From IMG/VR virus record IMGVR_UViG_3300042402_002641, positions 216,020-280,019 of that record: 64,000 nucleotides of DNA. One strand, 5' to 3'. The notes under the pieces were generated by a model. The model worked only from the letters and a program-made list of their open reading frames with translations, had not been told where the DNA came from and did not search any database. The number at the start of each line of letters is the position of its first letter. Within the stretch, counting starts at the first letter, position 1. Shown here in pieces: positions 56,598 to 63,967 of this stretch. This stretch comes from a virus. Made by a program: the position numbers and the translations under genes.

Positions 56598-58917
56598 TTT
56601 TTCCAGCCTCTTCTAGACTCTGTTGTGCTTTCAGCAATTTGCGTTCAGCTTTGGTCAAAGGTTTAGGCAATTCAGTTACAACAAAATCTAGTTTATCATC
56701 TACGATATCTACAGTAACACGACCACCGTTAACTAGATCTCCAAACAGCACTCTGCGACTCAGGGGTGATTTAACTTCATTGTCTATCAATCTTGCCAAC
56801 GGTCTAGCACCCATCTTGGAATCATAGCCACGCTCTGCTAGATATTTTGCTGCCTTGGCGGTCAACACTATCTCTATGCCTTTGTCTTTGAGTTGTGAAT
56901 TGAGATCTCCCACAAACTTCTTAACAATCTGTTCAACCACTTTGTGGTCTAGCTTACCAAATTTGATAACAGCATCTAGTCGATTGCGGAATTCAGGCGC
57001 AAAGAATTTCTTAATGGCTTTGTCATCTTCGTCGTCACGCTCTAGTGTACCAAAACCTATCGAGTTACGTTCGTTGTCTGCGGCTCCTAGGTTACTGGTC
57101 ATAATAAGGATGCAGTTGCGGCCATCTGCTTGCTTACCATTTGAACCTGTGACAAATCCATTGTCCATGAATGCCAACAAGATGTTCATGACATCCGGGT
57201 GTGCTTTTTCTACCTCATCTAATAATAGAATGCTGTTAGCATGCTCTTGCAGTTTGGTAATCAGCTGTCCGGCATTGTCTTCGTAGCCCACGTATCCCGG
57301 AGGAGCTCCGATCAACCGTGCTACAGAATGTTTCTCCTGATATTCACCCATATCAAATCGAATCAACTGCATGCCCATCTTGTCTGCTAGTTGTTTGGCA
57401 GTTTCTGTTTTACCTGTGCCTGTTGGACCAGAGAATAAAAAACTACCAATGGGTTTGTTAGGAGCTTTCATGCCTGCCTGACTAACAAAGATTTTATCCA
57501 GCAGTGTTTCTACTGCACGATCCTGTCCATAGACTACACCCTTCATCTGAGAATCTAAATCACTGAGATTCTTTGATTCTTTTTGTGCCACGGTTTCTAA
57601 AGGCATGTTAATCATTTTACTCAACTCGTAAGTGACCTGTTCAATGTCTACAATCTGTGGTACACCTTCCATACCTTCATCATCTTTTAGTTTATATCTG
57701 GCGCTGGCACAATCTATAATGTCAATAGCCTTATCTGGCAGTTTTTTATCTGCCATGTATTTGACACTGAGTTTAACTGCCTGTTCTATAGCAGCATCTG
57801 ATATTTTTACATTGTGATGACTTTCGTAGTATTTTTTAAGTCCTTTTAGAATCTTTATAGACATTTCTTCAGACGGTTCTTCGATAGTCACACGTTGGAA
57901 TCTACGCATCAGAGCACGATCACTTTCAAAGTGTTTGCGATATTCTTCCCAGGTAGTAGATGCTATCAGCTTAATTACACCCTTGGTCAGTATGGGTTTC
58001 AGCATGTTGCTCATGTCGTTGGAACTTTGATTAGCTGCTCCTGCTCCCTGCATCATATGTGCTTCATCTATGAATAGAATAATTTTGCCTTTCTTTTCCA
58101 ACGCTGCTAACACTGCCTTGACACGTTCTTCAAAATCACCTCTATACTTAGACCCTGCCAACATGGCAGAAATATCTAAGGTATAGACCTGATGATCTTG
58201 TATGAATTTAGGAACCTTCTTTTCATGTATCTTGCGAGCGATACCTTCGGCGATGGCAGTTTTACCTACTCCGGGATCTCCTACCATCAACACATTGGCT
58301 TTGTTTCTACGAGCCAACACCAATTGTATTTTTTCAATTTCTTCATCGCGGCCAATTACTGGATCGAGTTTGCGTTGTTTGGCTTTGAGGCTGAGATTGG
58401 TGCAGAATTGATTGAGAATCCTATCGATCTGATTACTAGACACCTGTTTGATTTCTCCTTCAACATCCACAGACTCTGGTTGTACTATGTTTTCTTGGAA
58501 AAATTTAACAAACTTTTCTTTAGTGACTCCGCCTTTTTGTAGAAAGTAAAAACCAAAACTGTTCTTCTCACTGAGCACACTGATAATCACGTCAGCCACT
58601 TCCATGCGTTGACGTCCACTAAACAACACCTGAGTAAAACAGCGATTCAGCACACGCTCTACTGAATTAGTTTTTTTAGGTTTATAGTTTTTTTCTGCGG
58701 TCTTAATGTCGTTGAGATTGTTTTTTAGATAATGATCGAGATTGGTTTTAACAAAGGCAGCGTCTGCCCCAAAACTTTCTAACAGAGTGTAGGTTTCTTG
58801 ATCACTGATCATAGCATATACAATATGTTCTATGGTAATGTACTCATGTCCAAGACCTTTAGCCAAATTGATAGAGTTTTCAAAAATGTCTTGTAGGTGT
58901 TTGCTGGGTTCTATCAC
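56563..58917 (-). CDS. clpA: ClpA-type AAA+ protease ATPase
   Basis: The 784-residue protein has a Clp N-domain (SKHLQDIFENSINLAKGLGHEYITIEHI pattern at the start, repeated region to residue 140), Walker A in GDPGVGKTAIAEG near 210 with LFIDEAHMM near 275, and the second ATPase module with GPTGTGKTETA near 498, LLLDEVEKAHPDV near 560 and MTSNLGA near 600. ClpA unfolds proteins for the host ClpP peptidase. Length matches bacterial ClpA (758). It starts with GTG 4 bases after dnaJ. No phage ClpP is visible, so it would need host ClpP. Confidence 0.92.
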   Translation of the reverse strand: MIEPSKHLQDIFENSINLAKGLGHEYITIEHIVYAMISDQETYTLLESFGADAAFVKTNLDHYLKNNLNDIKTAEKNYKPKKTNSVERVLNRCFTQVLFSGRQRMEVADVIISVLSEKNSFGFYFLQKGGVTKEKFVKFFQENIVQPESVDVEGEIKQVSSNQIDRILNQFCTNLSLKAKQRKLDPVIGRDEEIEKIQLVLARRNKANVLMVGDPGVGKTAIAEGIARKIHEKKVPKFIQDHQVYTLDISAMLAGSKYRGDFEERVKAVLAALEKKGKIILFIDEAHMMQGAGAANQSSNDMSNMLKPILTKGVIKLIASTTWEEYRKHFESDRALMRRFQRVTIEEPSEEMSIKILKGLKKYYESHHNVKISDAAIEQAVKLSVKYMADKKLPDKAIDIIDCASARYKLKDDEGMEGVPQIVDIEQVTYELSKMINMPLETVAQKESKNLSDLDSQMKGVVYGQDRAVETLLDKIFVSQAGMKAPNKPIGSFLFSGPTGTGKTETAKQLADKMGMQLIRFDMGEYQEKHSVARLIGAPPGYVGYEDNAGQLITKLQEHANSILLLDEVEKAHPDVMNILLAFMDNGFVTGSNGKQADGRNCILIMTSNLGAADNERNSIGFGTLERDDEDDKAIKKFFAPEFRNRLDAVIKFGKLDHKVVEQIVKKFVGDLNSQLKDKGIEIVLTAKAAKYLAERGYDSKMGARPLARLIDNEVKSPLSRRVLFGDLVNGGRVTVDIVDDKLDFVVTELPKPLTKAERKLLKAQQSLEEAGKNAEPENQIHQS

Positions 58918-58920
58918 TGT

Positions 58921-59766
58921 TTATATTCCCTGTTGTTGTAATTGTTTAATCTGTGCTCGTTGATTTTCGCTGAGATTCTGTGGCACATGCACTTTTAGTT
59001 TAACCAAAAGGTTTCCTCGCTGTCTATTTCTCATGTTAGGTAAACCTTCTCCTCTGCAACTCAATACCGTTTCTGGCTGTGTGCCAGCTGGCACAGTGAT
59101 GTTGAGTGTTTTATTGTCCAGAGTCTCTATAGTTAACGAGGTACCTAACATAGCATCCCAAACAGAAATCTGCTGTTCTAAGATCAAAGATGTATGATCT
59201 CTGTGAAATCGAGCATGCTGTTTGACTAACACATTTACTATGAGGTCTCCAGGTCTAAGACCCTGTATGGAATTATCTCCCATACCTTCGTAGCGTATCT
59301 GCTGACCATGTTCTATACCAGCGGGAATCACAATGTTGATCATCTTGTTCTTACCGCCAGGTATAGAAATCTCTGCATTGAGTTCCTTGCCCTGTAACAC
59401 ATCCTCTAACGTAATTTCTATAGTGATATTCAGTGTTTTATTTTTCCTTAGAGGTTCTCGACCAAATCCACCTCCGAAGCCAAAGTTTCCGAACAGATCA
59501 TTTAGATTGCCTGTGCCAAAGTGAAACTCAAATGGATTCTGTTGGCCTTGATGGTGAAAGCCCTGTTGATTGGGATCCATACCAGCATCAATCATTCTGC
59601 GTTTGTCCGGATCGCTGAGTGATTCATAAGCCGTAGAAATTTCTTTGAATTTGGCCTGATCACCTCCTCGATCGGGATGATGTTTCATAGCCATCGATCG
59701 ATAGGCTTTTTTGATTTCGGCGTCTGTGGCGCCTCTTTTTAATCCTAGGGTAGCGTAATAATCCAT
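58921..59766 (-). CDS. dnaJ: DnaJ-type co-chaperone (CbpA-like)
   Basis: Start at the ATG at 59766 (MDYYATLGLKRGATDAEIKKAY); upstream TTG is inside the promoter. The J-domain with H-P-D near residue 33 (KHHPDRGG) is followed by a Gly/Phe region and the two beta C-terminal domains (TLEDVLQGKELNAEISIPGG; KTLNITVPAGTQ). No zinc-finger cysteines, so it is the CbpA/DnaJ class without zinc domain, 281 residues. It would recruit host DnaK. A sigma-70 promoter ends 6 bases before the ATG with no ribosome-binding site. Confidence 0.92.
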   Translation of the reverse strand: MDYYATLGLKRGATDAEIKKAYRSMAMKHHPDRGGDQAKFKEISTAYESLSDPDKRRMIDAGMDPNQQGFHHQGQQNPFEFHFGTGNLNDLFGNFGFGGGFGREPLRKNKTLNITIEITLEDVLQGKELNAEISIPGGKNKMINIVIPAGIEHGQQIRYEGMGDNSIQGLRPGDLIVNVLVKQHARFHRDHTSLILEQQISVWDAMLGTSLTIETLDNKTLNITVPAGTQPETVLSCRGEGLPNMRNRQRGNLLVKLKVHVPQNLSENQRAQIKQLQQQGI

Positions 59767-59772
59767 GTTTAT

Positions 59773-59801
59773 AGTATACAATAAAAATAGGACTACGTCA
59801 A
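59773..59801 (-). promoter_or_regulatory. Sigma-70 promoter of dnaJ-clpA, fused to a terminator
   Basis: TTGACG, 17-base spacer, TATACT on the minus strand. The -35 box is in the loop of the terminator hairpin. Only 6 bases separate -10 and ATG, predicting a leaderless transcript. Confidence 0.75.
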
Positions 59802-59810
59802 GTAGTCCTA
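59781..59810 (-). terminator. Intrinsic terminator of the lysis operon
   Basis: TAGGACTAC/GTAGTCCTA forms a 9-bp perfect stem with a 5-base loop, followed by TTTTTAT on the minus strand. It would end the lysis transcript just before dnaJ. Confidence 0.82.
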
Positions 59811-59840
59811 AGTATTTACTACAGATTTACTGAACAAGAA

Positions 59841-60062
59841 TTATTTTTTTACTGGTACTGCTGTGCCTTCATGCTTTTTATGCACTTTGACTTCTTTGCA
59901 GTTCTGCTTGGGTTTTTTAGTTTTCGGATCTATCACCGGTTTTCCATCTTTGCCCTGTTGATCCACACAGACTTTTTTAGTTTCTGGTTTTGCATCTTCG
60001 GCACCATACACAGGCATAGCCACGGTAAGTGCGAGACCTAGTGCTAGAATAATATTTTTCAT
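59841..60062 (-). CDS. Small secreted/periplasmic protein
   Basis: The 73-residue product has a signal peptide (MKNIILALGLALTVAMPVYGA, cleavage likely after YGA) and a Lys-rich mature part with two cysteines that could pair. It lies at the end of the lysis operon, so it may act in the envelope during lysis or superinfection, but no motif shows how. Confidence 0.6.
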   Translation of the reverse strand: MKNIILALGLALTVAMPVYGAEDAKPETKKVCVDQQGKDGKPVIDPKTKKPKQNCKEVKVHKKHEGTAVPVKK

Positions 60063-60071
60063 ATGTGTTCC

Positions 60072-60575
60072 TTATAGTTCTGGTTGATCTGGTTGCATAG
60101 GCATCGGCTTACCTGTGCTACTTGTCATTGGCCTTGCTGGCGCAACTGGTGTTGTACCCCAACTCGGTGCTGGTGCAAAACTTGTGCTTGAGGCTGGTGC
60201 TGCAGAACCGAAGCCTCCTGGTGTTGCGCCAAATCCTGGCGACGGTGCACCAAATGTTGTAGTAACGCTTTGGGATACCGGTGCGAGCCCGCCATTGTTT
60301 GCTCCGTTTAATTTTTCTTGTGTACGGCCAAATGCTGCAATGCCTAATACAGCTCCCATGGCGATGTGGAACAATCCTGCACCTTGCAGTGTTAATGGAT
60401 TCCATTGTGTAAGACCTGTTCCTACAGTAGTTTGCAATAAACTCCACAATACTGGAAATACAACCATGTCCATGGTACAGACCAGCATGTACATCCACCC
60501 CATCATTGGACGCCATTTACTGTTCATCCAATCTTCTTTTTTCTTTTCTGATTCGCTTTTAACTTCCTCGCTCAT
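60072..60575 (-). CDS. 3-TM holin (GTA holin-like)
   Basis: This 167-residue protein has KWRPMMGWMYMLVCTMDM at residues 20-37 and a hydrophobic pair of segments to about residue 85 (LQGAGLFHIAMGAVLGIAAFG), the layout of the GTA-type three-TM holins. The long Gly/Pro/Ala tail after residue 95 is low complexity. It sits in the lysis operon. Its job would be to open the inner membrane for the endolysin. Confidence 0.75.
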   Translation of the reverse strand: MSEEVKSESEKKKEDWMNSKWRPMMGWMYMLVCTMDMVVFPVLWSLLQTTVGTGLTQWNPLTLQGAGLFHIAMGAVLGIAAFGRTQEKLNGANNGGLAPVSQSVTTTFGAPSPGFGATPGGFGSAAPASSTSFAPAPSWGTTPVAPARPMTSSTGKPMPMQPDQPEL

Positions 60576-60592
60576 ATCTTATTCCTTTTCCG

Positions 60593-60712
60593 TTATTGCT
60601 TTTTAGCCAGCATTGCTTGAATCTTTTCTTGCATGGCCTTAGCCCAAAACGGTTGTGGAAAGTTCCAACCTACAAATGCTCCAACCGCTATCCATAATAA
60701 AATATCTAACAT
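60593..60712 (-). CDS. 39-residue single-TM protein in the lysis operon
   Basis: The ATG at 60712 has GGAG 6-9 bases upstream. The product has one hydrophobic segment (LLWIAVGAFVGW) followed by NFPQPFWAKAMQEKIQ, a pattern shared with tiny membrane proteins of other T4-like phages. It may modulate holin action. It is too short for standard gene callers. Confidence 0.68.
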   Translation of the reverse strand: MLDILLWIAVGAFVGWNFPQPFWAKAMQEKIQAMLAKKQ

Positions 60713-60731
60713 AATCTGCTCCTAGTTGTTG

Positions 60732-61295
60732 TTAAAACCAAAGGTATAGGCCGTTCATACTCAGCACTATACCTAGTCCTGCTACGACAAAACTACCCCA
60801 GAACATTGACATACTAACTGCAAGAATACTTGCGGTCAACACAACAATGGCTAACTGATATGCTGTATTGGCATATGCAATCCAAGGACTAGATTTCTTA
60901 GCCACTTCTCGCTCTGCTTCCATGGCTCTTGCTTTGATAGCAATTTCTTTCTTGTCAGCATCCATGCGTTCTGCTTCTGCTTTGAATTCTTTCTTTAACA
61001 CAGGATCACTAGTTGTTTTACTGGCAATTTCAAAACTTACTAGACGATTGTTCTTGGCTTGATACTGTGCCCAGGCATTGTTGGCACCTAGAGTATTACT
61101 TAATACTGTGCTGGACAGTTTACCACCATACCAACTGTTGACTGCTAAGAATAGTGCAAATATAGAAATAACCATACCTGCCTTGTCTTTGATTTTGGCT
61201 TCTCTTTCACTGCGAGAACCCGGCGCTGGCTTTGGCGCATCGGGATCTTTAGCTTCTTTTGTGAATATTTTTAAAACTGAATCTGTTACACTCAT
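60732..61295 (-). CDS. DUF4337-like membrane protein
   Basis: The 187-residue protein has a TM segment near residue 42-58 (MVISIFALFLAVNSW), an Ala/Lys/Glu coiled region with NNAWAQYQAKNNRLVSFE, and two TM segments near the C-terminus (residues 135-185). This matches the DUF4337 plan. It lies within the lysis operon, so it may be a regulator or accessory holin; that is inferred from position. Confidence 0.65.
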   Translation of the reverse strand: MSVTDSVLKIFTKEAKDPDAPKPAPGSRSEREAKIKDKAGMVISIFALFLAVNSWYGGKLSSTVLSNTLGANNAWAQYQAKNNRLVSFEIASKTTSDPVLKKEFKAEAERMDADKKEIAIKARAMEAEREVAKKSSPWIAYANTAYQLAIVVLTASILAVSMSMFWGSFVVAGLGIVLSMNGLYLWF

Positions 61296-61320
61296 TACTG
61301 CGCTCCTGCTTCATATACTA

Positions 61321-61941
61321 TTATTTAACTGATTCGAAGATTTTCTTCTGGTCTCGGTACCATTCCTGCCAGGCCCTTAGTTTTTCTGCGTTTTCGTGGC
61401 AGGCTCCGTAGTTTTCGACGACGGTGTCGAGGAGCCTACTGGCTTCAACTCCACTGGGGGTTCCATCAGTTGCGGCGGCACGCTCGGGAATTTCATTACG
61501 ACTGGCGCTGTCGTGCAAGCTGACAGTAGACTTAGGCAAAGTACACTGAGCATCCAGTTGCTTACCCGCAACTTCTTTGATAATTTCTCTATTGACATAT
61601 ACATTTTCCTTGACGACTTTAATCTTTGTAACAACTCGTGTTTCTATCACTGTGTTAACCTGCTGACTTTTTTCTTCTGCGATTTTAACTTTTGCTTCTA
61701 GTTCTCTTACACGGTCGCGCCATAGCATTTCTGTGCCATAGCTGCCAAACATATATACTCCTACCATTAATACACCTACTCCGATCAGTTCTGATGGTAA
61801 CTTGTACTGCGACATCAAAGGAATCCATGCCACTAGTTTGCTGGCCACATACAGTCCTGCTCCTAGGATCATCAATACATAGGTGATCCATACGAAAAAA
61901 CTATCCGGGATAAGACTTAACATCCATCCTAGTTGAGCCAT
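61321..61941 (-). CDS. Inner-membrane spanin (i-spanin, Rz-like)
   Basis: I place the start at the ATG at 61941 (MAQLGWMLSLIPDSF), coupled to the endolysin stop as TAATG; a longer frame would overlap the endolysin by 150 bases. The 206-residue protein has two hydrophobic segments (residues 14-38 and 51-67), then a coiled coil (77-125) and a periplasmic end. A lipoprotein gene in another frame is nested within it. This is the typical embedded Rz/Rz1-type arrangement, though with two membrane segments instead of one. Confidence 0.65.
   Translation of the reverse strand: MAQLGWMLSLIPDSFFVWITYVLMILGAGLYVASKLVAWIPLMSQYKLPSELIGVGVLMVGVYMFGSYGTEMLWRDRVRELEAKVKIAEEKSQQVNTVIETRVVTKIKVVKENVYVNREIIKEVAGKQLDAQCTLPKSTVSLHDSASRNEIPERAAATDGTPSGVEASRLLDTVVENYGACHENAEKLRAWQEWYRDQKKIFESVK
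61377..61598 (-). CDS. Nested outer-membrane spanin lipoprotein (o-spanin)
   Basis: The ATG at 61598 (AAGGA 8 bases upstream) gives 73 residues in a different frame, wholly inside the i-spanin gene. The signal has a hydrophobic stretch and a lipobox L25-S-A-C28, so Cys28 would be lipidated. The mature part is Pro-rich (FPSVPPQLMEPPVELKP), as in Rz1 proteins. The pair would fuse inner and outer membranes at lysis. Confidence 0.75.
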   Translation of the reverse strand: MSIEKLSKKLRVSNWMLSVLCLSLLSACTTAPVVMKFPSVPPQLMEPPVELKPVGSSTPSSKTTEPATKTQKN

Positions 61942-62570
61942 TAGTGTGCTCCGAAGATATGCAGTGCGTGTTCGTAATGTTTGATGCGATCTTCTAGACC
62001 AATAGTACCACCGTTGATGCGTTTGGTCAGCGTGAGGATATCTCCTGAGTCTGCCCACTTGTTGAGATTGTTCTGTTCCCAAAAGAAACAAGCACTCTGT
62101 ACAGCACCTTCAAATGTCTGTAGGTATTCGGATGCTTCCTCTACAGGTACATCTATACTGGCTGCAAAGAATGTATAGTTGTCTTTGCCGGTAAGCTGGA
62201 TCAGCCCACGACCGCAGTAGCGCCAACCATCGCCGGAATCTTCCGGACCATTGCCCATCCTATTGGCATAGACTCTGTTGGCTATGCGTTCTGGTTTGTT
62301 GGCATATGCGGCTGCGGTGGCATCGTCTGGAAAGTATTTAGGAAACACCTTGCGCAGACTGGCGGCCTTGTAGTTGAGGTTCTCTTTGAGAAAAACAAAT
62401 CCACCGCTTTCATGAGCGCATTGCGCTAGGAAAGCTGCCACACGCTGAGGAGTGTTGATTTCATATTCTGGAAGAATGCTAGAGATAGCTTCATACCATT
62501 GTGACACATAGGAATTCCGTGGAATCATTTCTTTCAACTGTTCTTGAGTAAAGTTAAATGTAAAGCTCAT
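61941..62570 (-). CDS. GH19-type endolysin
   Basis: The 209-residue protein has the glycoside hydrolase 19 pattern: FLAQCAHE54SGGFVFLKENLNY with E54 as the catalytic acid, and CGRGLIQLTGKDNY near residue 118. Phage GH19 enzymes cut peptidoglycan. There is no signal peptide, so export needs the holin. It is the first gene of the lysis operon. Confidence 0.88.
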   Translation of the reverse strand: MSFTFNFTQEQLKEMIPRNSYVSQWYEAISSILPEYEINTPQRVAAFLAQCAHESGGFVFLKENLNYKAASLRKVFPKYFPDDATAAAYANKPERIANRVYANRMGNGPEDSGDGWRYCGRGLIQLTGKDNYTFFAASIDVPVEEASEYLQTFEGAVQSACFFWEQNNLNKWADSGDILTLTKRINGGTIGLEDRIKHYEHALHIFGAH

Positions 62571-63319
62571 TGTTCTGTCCTTTTTAATAGCATAGACCTT
62601 GCGCCGTTGTTGAAAACAAAATTTTCGCCAACTTTATTTATATGGTAGTCACCTAATACTTTAGTAAGCCAAAACATTTCACTGCTGGCTGCCTCGTCTA
62701 CGGTATAGCCATCGTCTATGCCTTCTAGTATAGATTCTGTGGCACCGTCTTTGACTATCTGTAACTTGATAGAACGATCAAATGGTTTGTGGATGGTAAT
62801 GATGTCACCATCTAGAGTGAGATCATCCATTAAAGTTTTTGTGAAAAAGTCACGCACACTTTCTGTGCGCATGCGATCCATTAGTCCTTGATAAGCAGAA
62901 GAATTGTCAGGAATCTTTTTCTTTAGATTTTCTTCAGTGGCTTCGTGTACTTGATTTTCTTTATAATATTTAAATTTTAGATCATCTAGTCCTGTGAGTT
63001 TTTTCACACCGTAGGTGAGTTCTTTGATCTGCTCAGACAGTTTAGCTGTGCGAGCTATTTCTACAAACACAGAGTACTCGCCGCGGTTGTCTTCGCCGCT
63101 GCTGACATCTGCGTCTAACACAAAAGCATATCCCTTCTCGATAAATTCCATTAGATCCTTGGCCGGTGAACGATCGTTGACCTTGAAACTGATCACACAT
63201 ACGTCTTGATCTTCACCCATCTTGGATCTAAATGAATCTACCTCAAAGGTTGGATGAACCATTTCTTTGAGATCGTCGGCTCTGAGACCTTCGTTAAGCT
63301 GCTGGTGCTGGTTGTGCAT
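62567..63319 (-). CDS. Conserved T4-like virion-type protein
   Basis: The ATG at 63319 (MHNQHQQLNEGLRADDLKEMV) has AGGA 9 bases upstream and gives 250 residues; an upstream start would lie fully within the previous gene. It has an N-terminal domain with EVDSFRSKMGEDQDVCVISF and a middle of charged helices. Similar proteins occur near head genes of marine T4-like phages. No enzyme motif. Function unknown. Confidence 0.65.
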   Translation of the reverse strand: MHNQHQQLNEGLRADDLKEMVHPTFEVDSFRSKMGEDQDVCVISFKVNDRSPAKDLMEFIEKGYAFVLDADVSSGEDNRGEYSVFVEIARTAKLSEQIKELTYGVKKLTGLDDLKFKYYKENQVHEATEENLKKKIPDNSSAYQGLMDRMRTESVRDFFTKTLMDDLTLDGDIITIHKPFDRSIKLQIVKDGATESILEGIDDGYTVDEAASSEMFWLTKVLGDYHINKVGENFVFNNGARSMLLKRTEQ

Positions 63320-63827
63320 TTGCCATTTCCTGTGCTTGTTGTTCTGCAGGATCAATCTGTGCATTAACTCCTGATGCACTGACTATGTCCTCTATTTTGT
63401 TCTTGTCTAGTTCTGTGTAGCCTCGATTGATATCGTTCATTAACTTCTTAGGCATAGTGATTTTGATCATCCACACAGGTTCCTGATCGATCTTACCTTT
63501 GCGTGTGCCCGGGCGAATGTCATCCGGAGTCTTGATCTTGCGCACTTTTGATATAGCGGTTTCAGCTACCTGTACCTTGCAGCCGTACTCCAACAGTCTT
63601 TTTCCGCCTGCAGGCTCCGGCATGTCTTTTTCGGGCCACATAAATGTACATTCCACGAAATATCTGGATTCTTTAGGACCAGACACCAGTTCTCCGTCTA
63701 GCCAGTTGTCGTAGACATAGACATCTAGTTCGTCGATCACACGTTCAAAATCCTTGAGTAAATTCAAGCTGTTATTAGAACCGTAAACCTGTTCTATGTT
63801 AGCTATCACGTCTTTAATATCTGCCAT
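63294..63827 (-). CDS. Conserved T4-like virion-type protein
   Basis: Start at the ATG at 63827 (MADIKDVIANIEQVYGSNNSL) with GGGAG 5 bases upstream and a late promoter; a GTG further upstream is inside the promoter. The 177-residue protein has a beta-rich core (YFVECTFMWPEKDMPEPAGG) and a Gln/Ala/Pro-rich C-terminal tail. It overlaps the next gene by 26 bases. A head or tail structural role is likely from late regulation and context. Confidence 0.65.
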   Translation of the reverse strand: MADIKDVIANIEQVYGSNNSLNLLKDFERVIDELDVYVYDNWLDGELVSGPKESRYFVECTFMWPEKDMPEPAGGKRLLEYGCKVQVAETAISKVRKIKTPDDIRPGTRKGKIDQEPVWMIKITMPKKLMNDINRGYTELDKNKIEDIVSASGVNAQIDPAEQQAQEMANAQPAPAA

Positions 63828-63841
63828 AGTATCTCCCTTTG

Positions 63842-63849
63842 TATTTATC
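63842..63849 (-). promoter_or_regulatory. Late promoter, GATAAATA
   Basis: GATAAATACAAAGGGAG on the minus strand combines the late motif with an immediately following ribosome-binding site. Predicted start near 63836, leader ~9 bases to the ATG at 63827. It faces away from the + strand element at 63890. Confidence 0.55.
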
Positions 63850-63889
63850 GCCAAAAATCAAACATAACACTTTACTTTTCCCACCATTG

Positions 63890-63897
63890 GTTAAATA
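63890..63897 (+). promoter_or_regulatory. Late-promoter-like element, GTTAAATA
   Basis: GTTAAATAC lies about 70 bases upstream of the + strand gene at the right edge and shares TAAATA with other late elements. Together with the minus-strand copy it would form a divergent promoter pair. Confidence 0.35.
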
Positions 63898-63923
63898 CAC
63901 ATGTGTTCGGCTACGGACACTAC

Positions 63924-63963
63924 GGTTAGAGGTCCGTGCCTAACACTTACAGGAGGGCTAACC
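63924..63963 (+). promoter_or_regulatory. Possible alternative RNA hairpins over a ribosome-binding site
   Basis: GGTTAG at 63924-63929 can pair with CTAACC at 63958-63963, which abuts the AGGAGGG ribosome-binding site at 63951-63957, or GTTAG can pair with CTAAC at 63940-63944. The two pairings exclude each other, so a switch controlling translation is possible. Confidence 0.3.
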
Positions 63964-63967
63964 TTAT

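Noticed and set aside
56855-57286. 143-codon + strand frame opposite clpA
   Set aside because: Fully antisense to conserved ClpA motifs.
60118-60516. 132-codon alternative minus-strand frame within the holin gene
   Set aside because: Arg/His/Ser-rich out-of-frame reading, no start signal, not coherent like the nested o-spanin.
60115-60606. 163-codon + strand frame opposite the holin
   Set aside because: The holin frame has three TM segments and operon context; the antisense frame has none.
61377-61634. Longer o-spanin start (TTG, 85 residues)
   Set aside because: The AAGGA site and a better signal peptide support the ATG at 61598.
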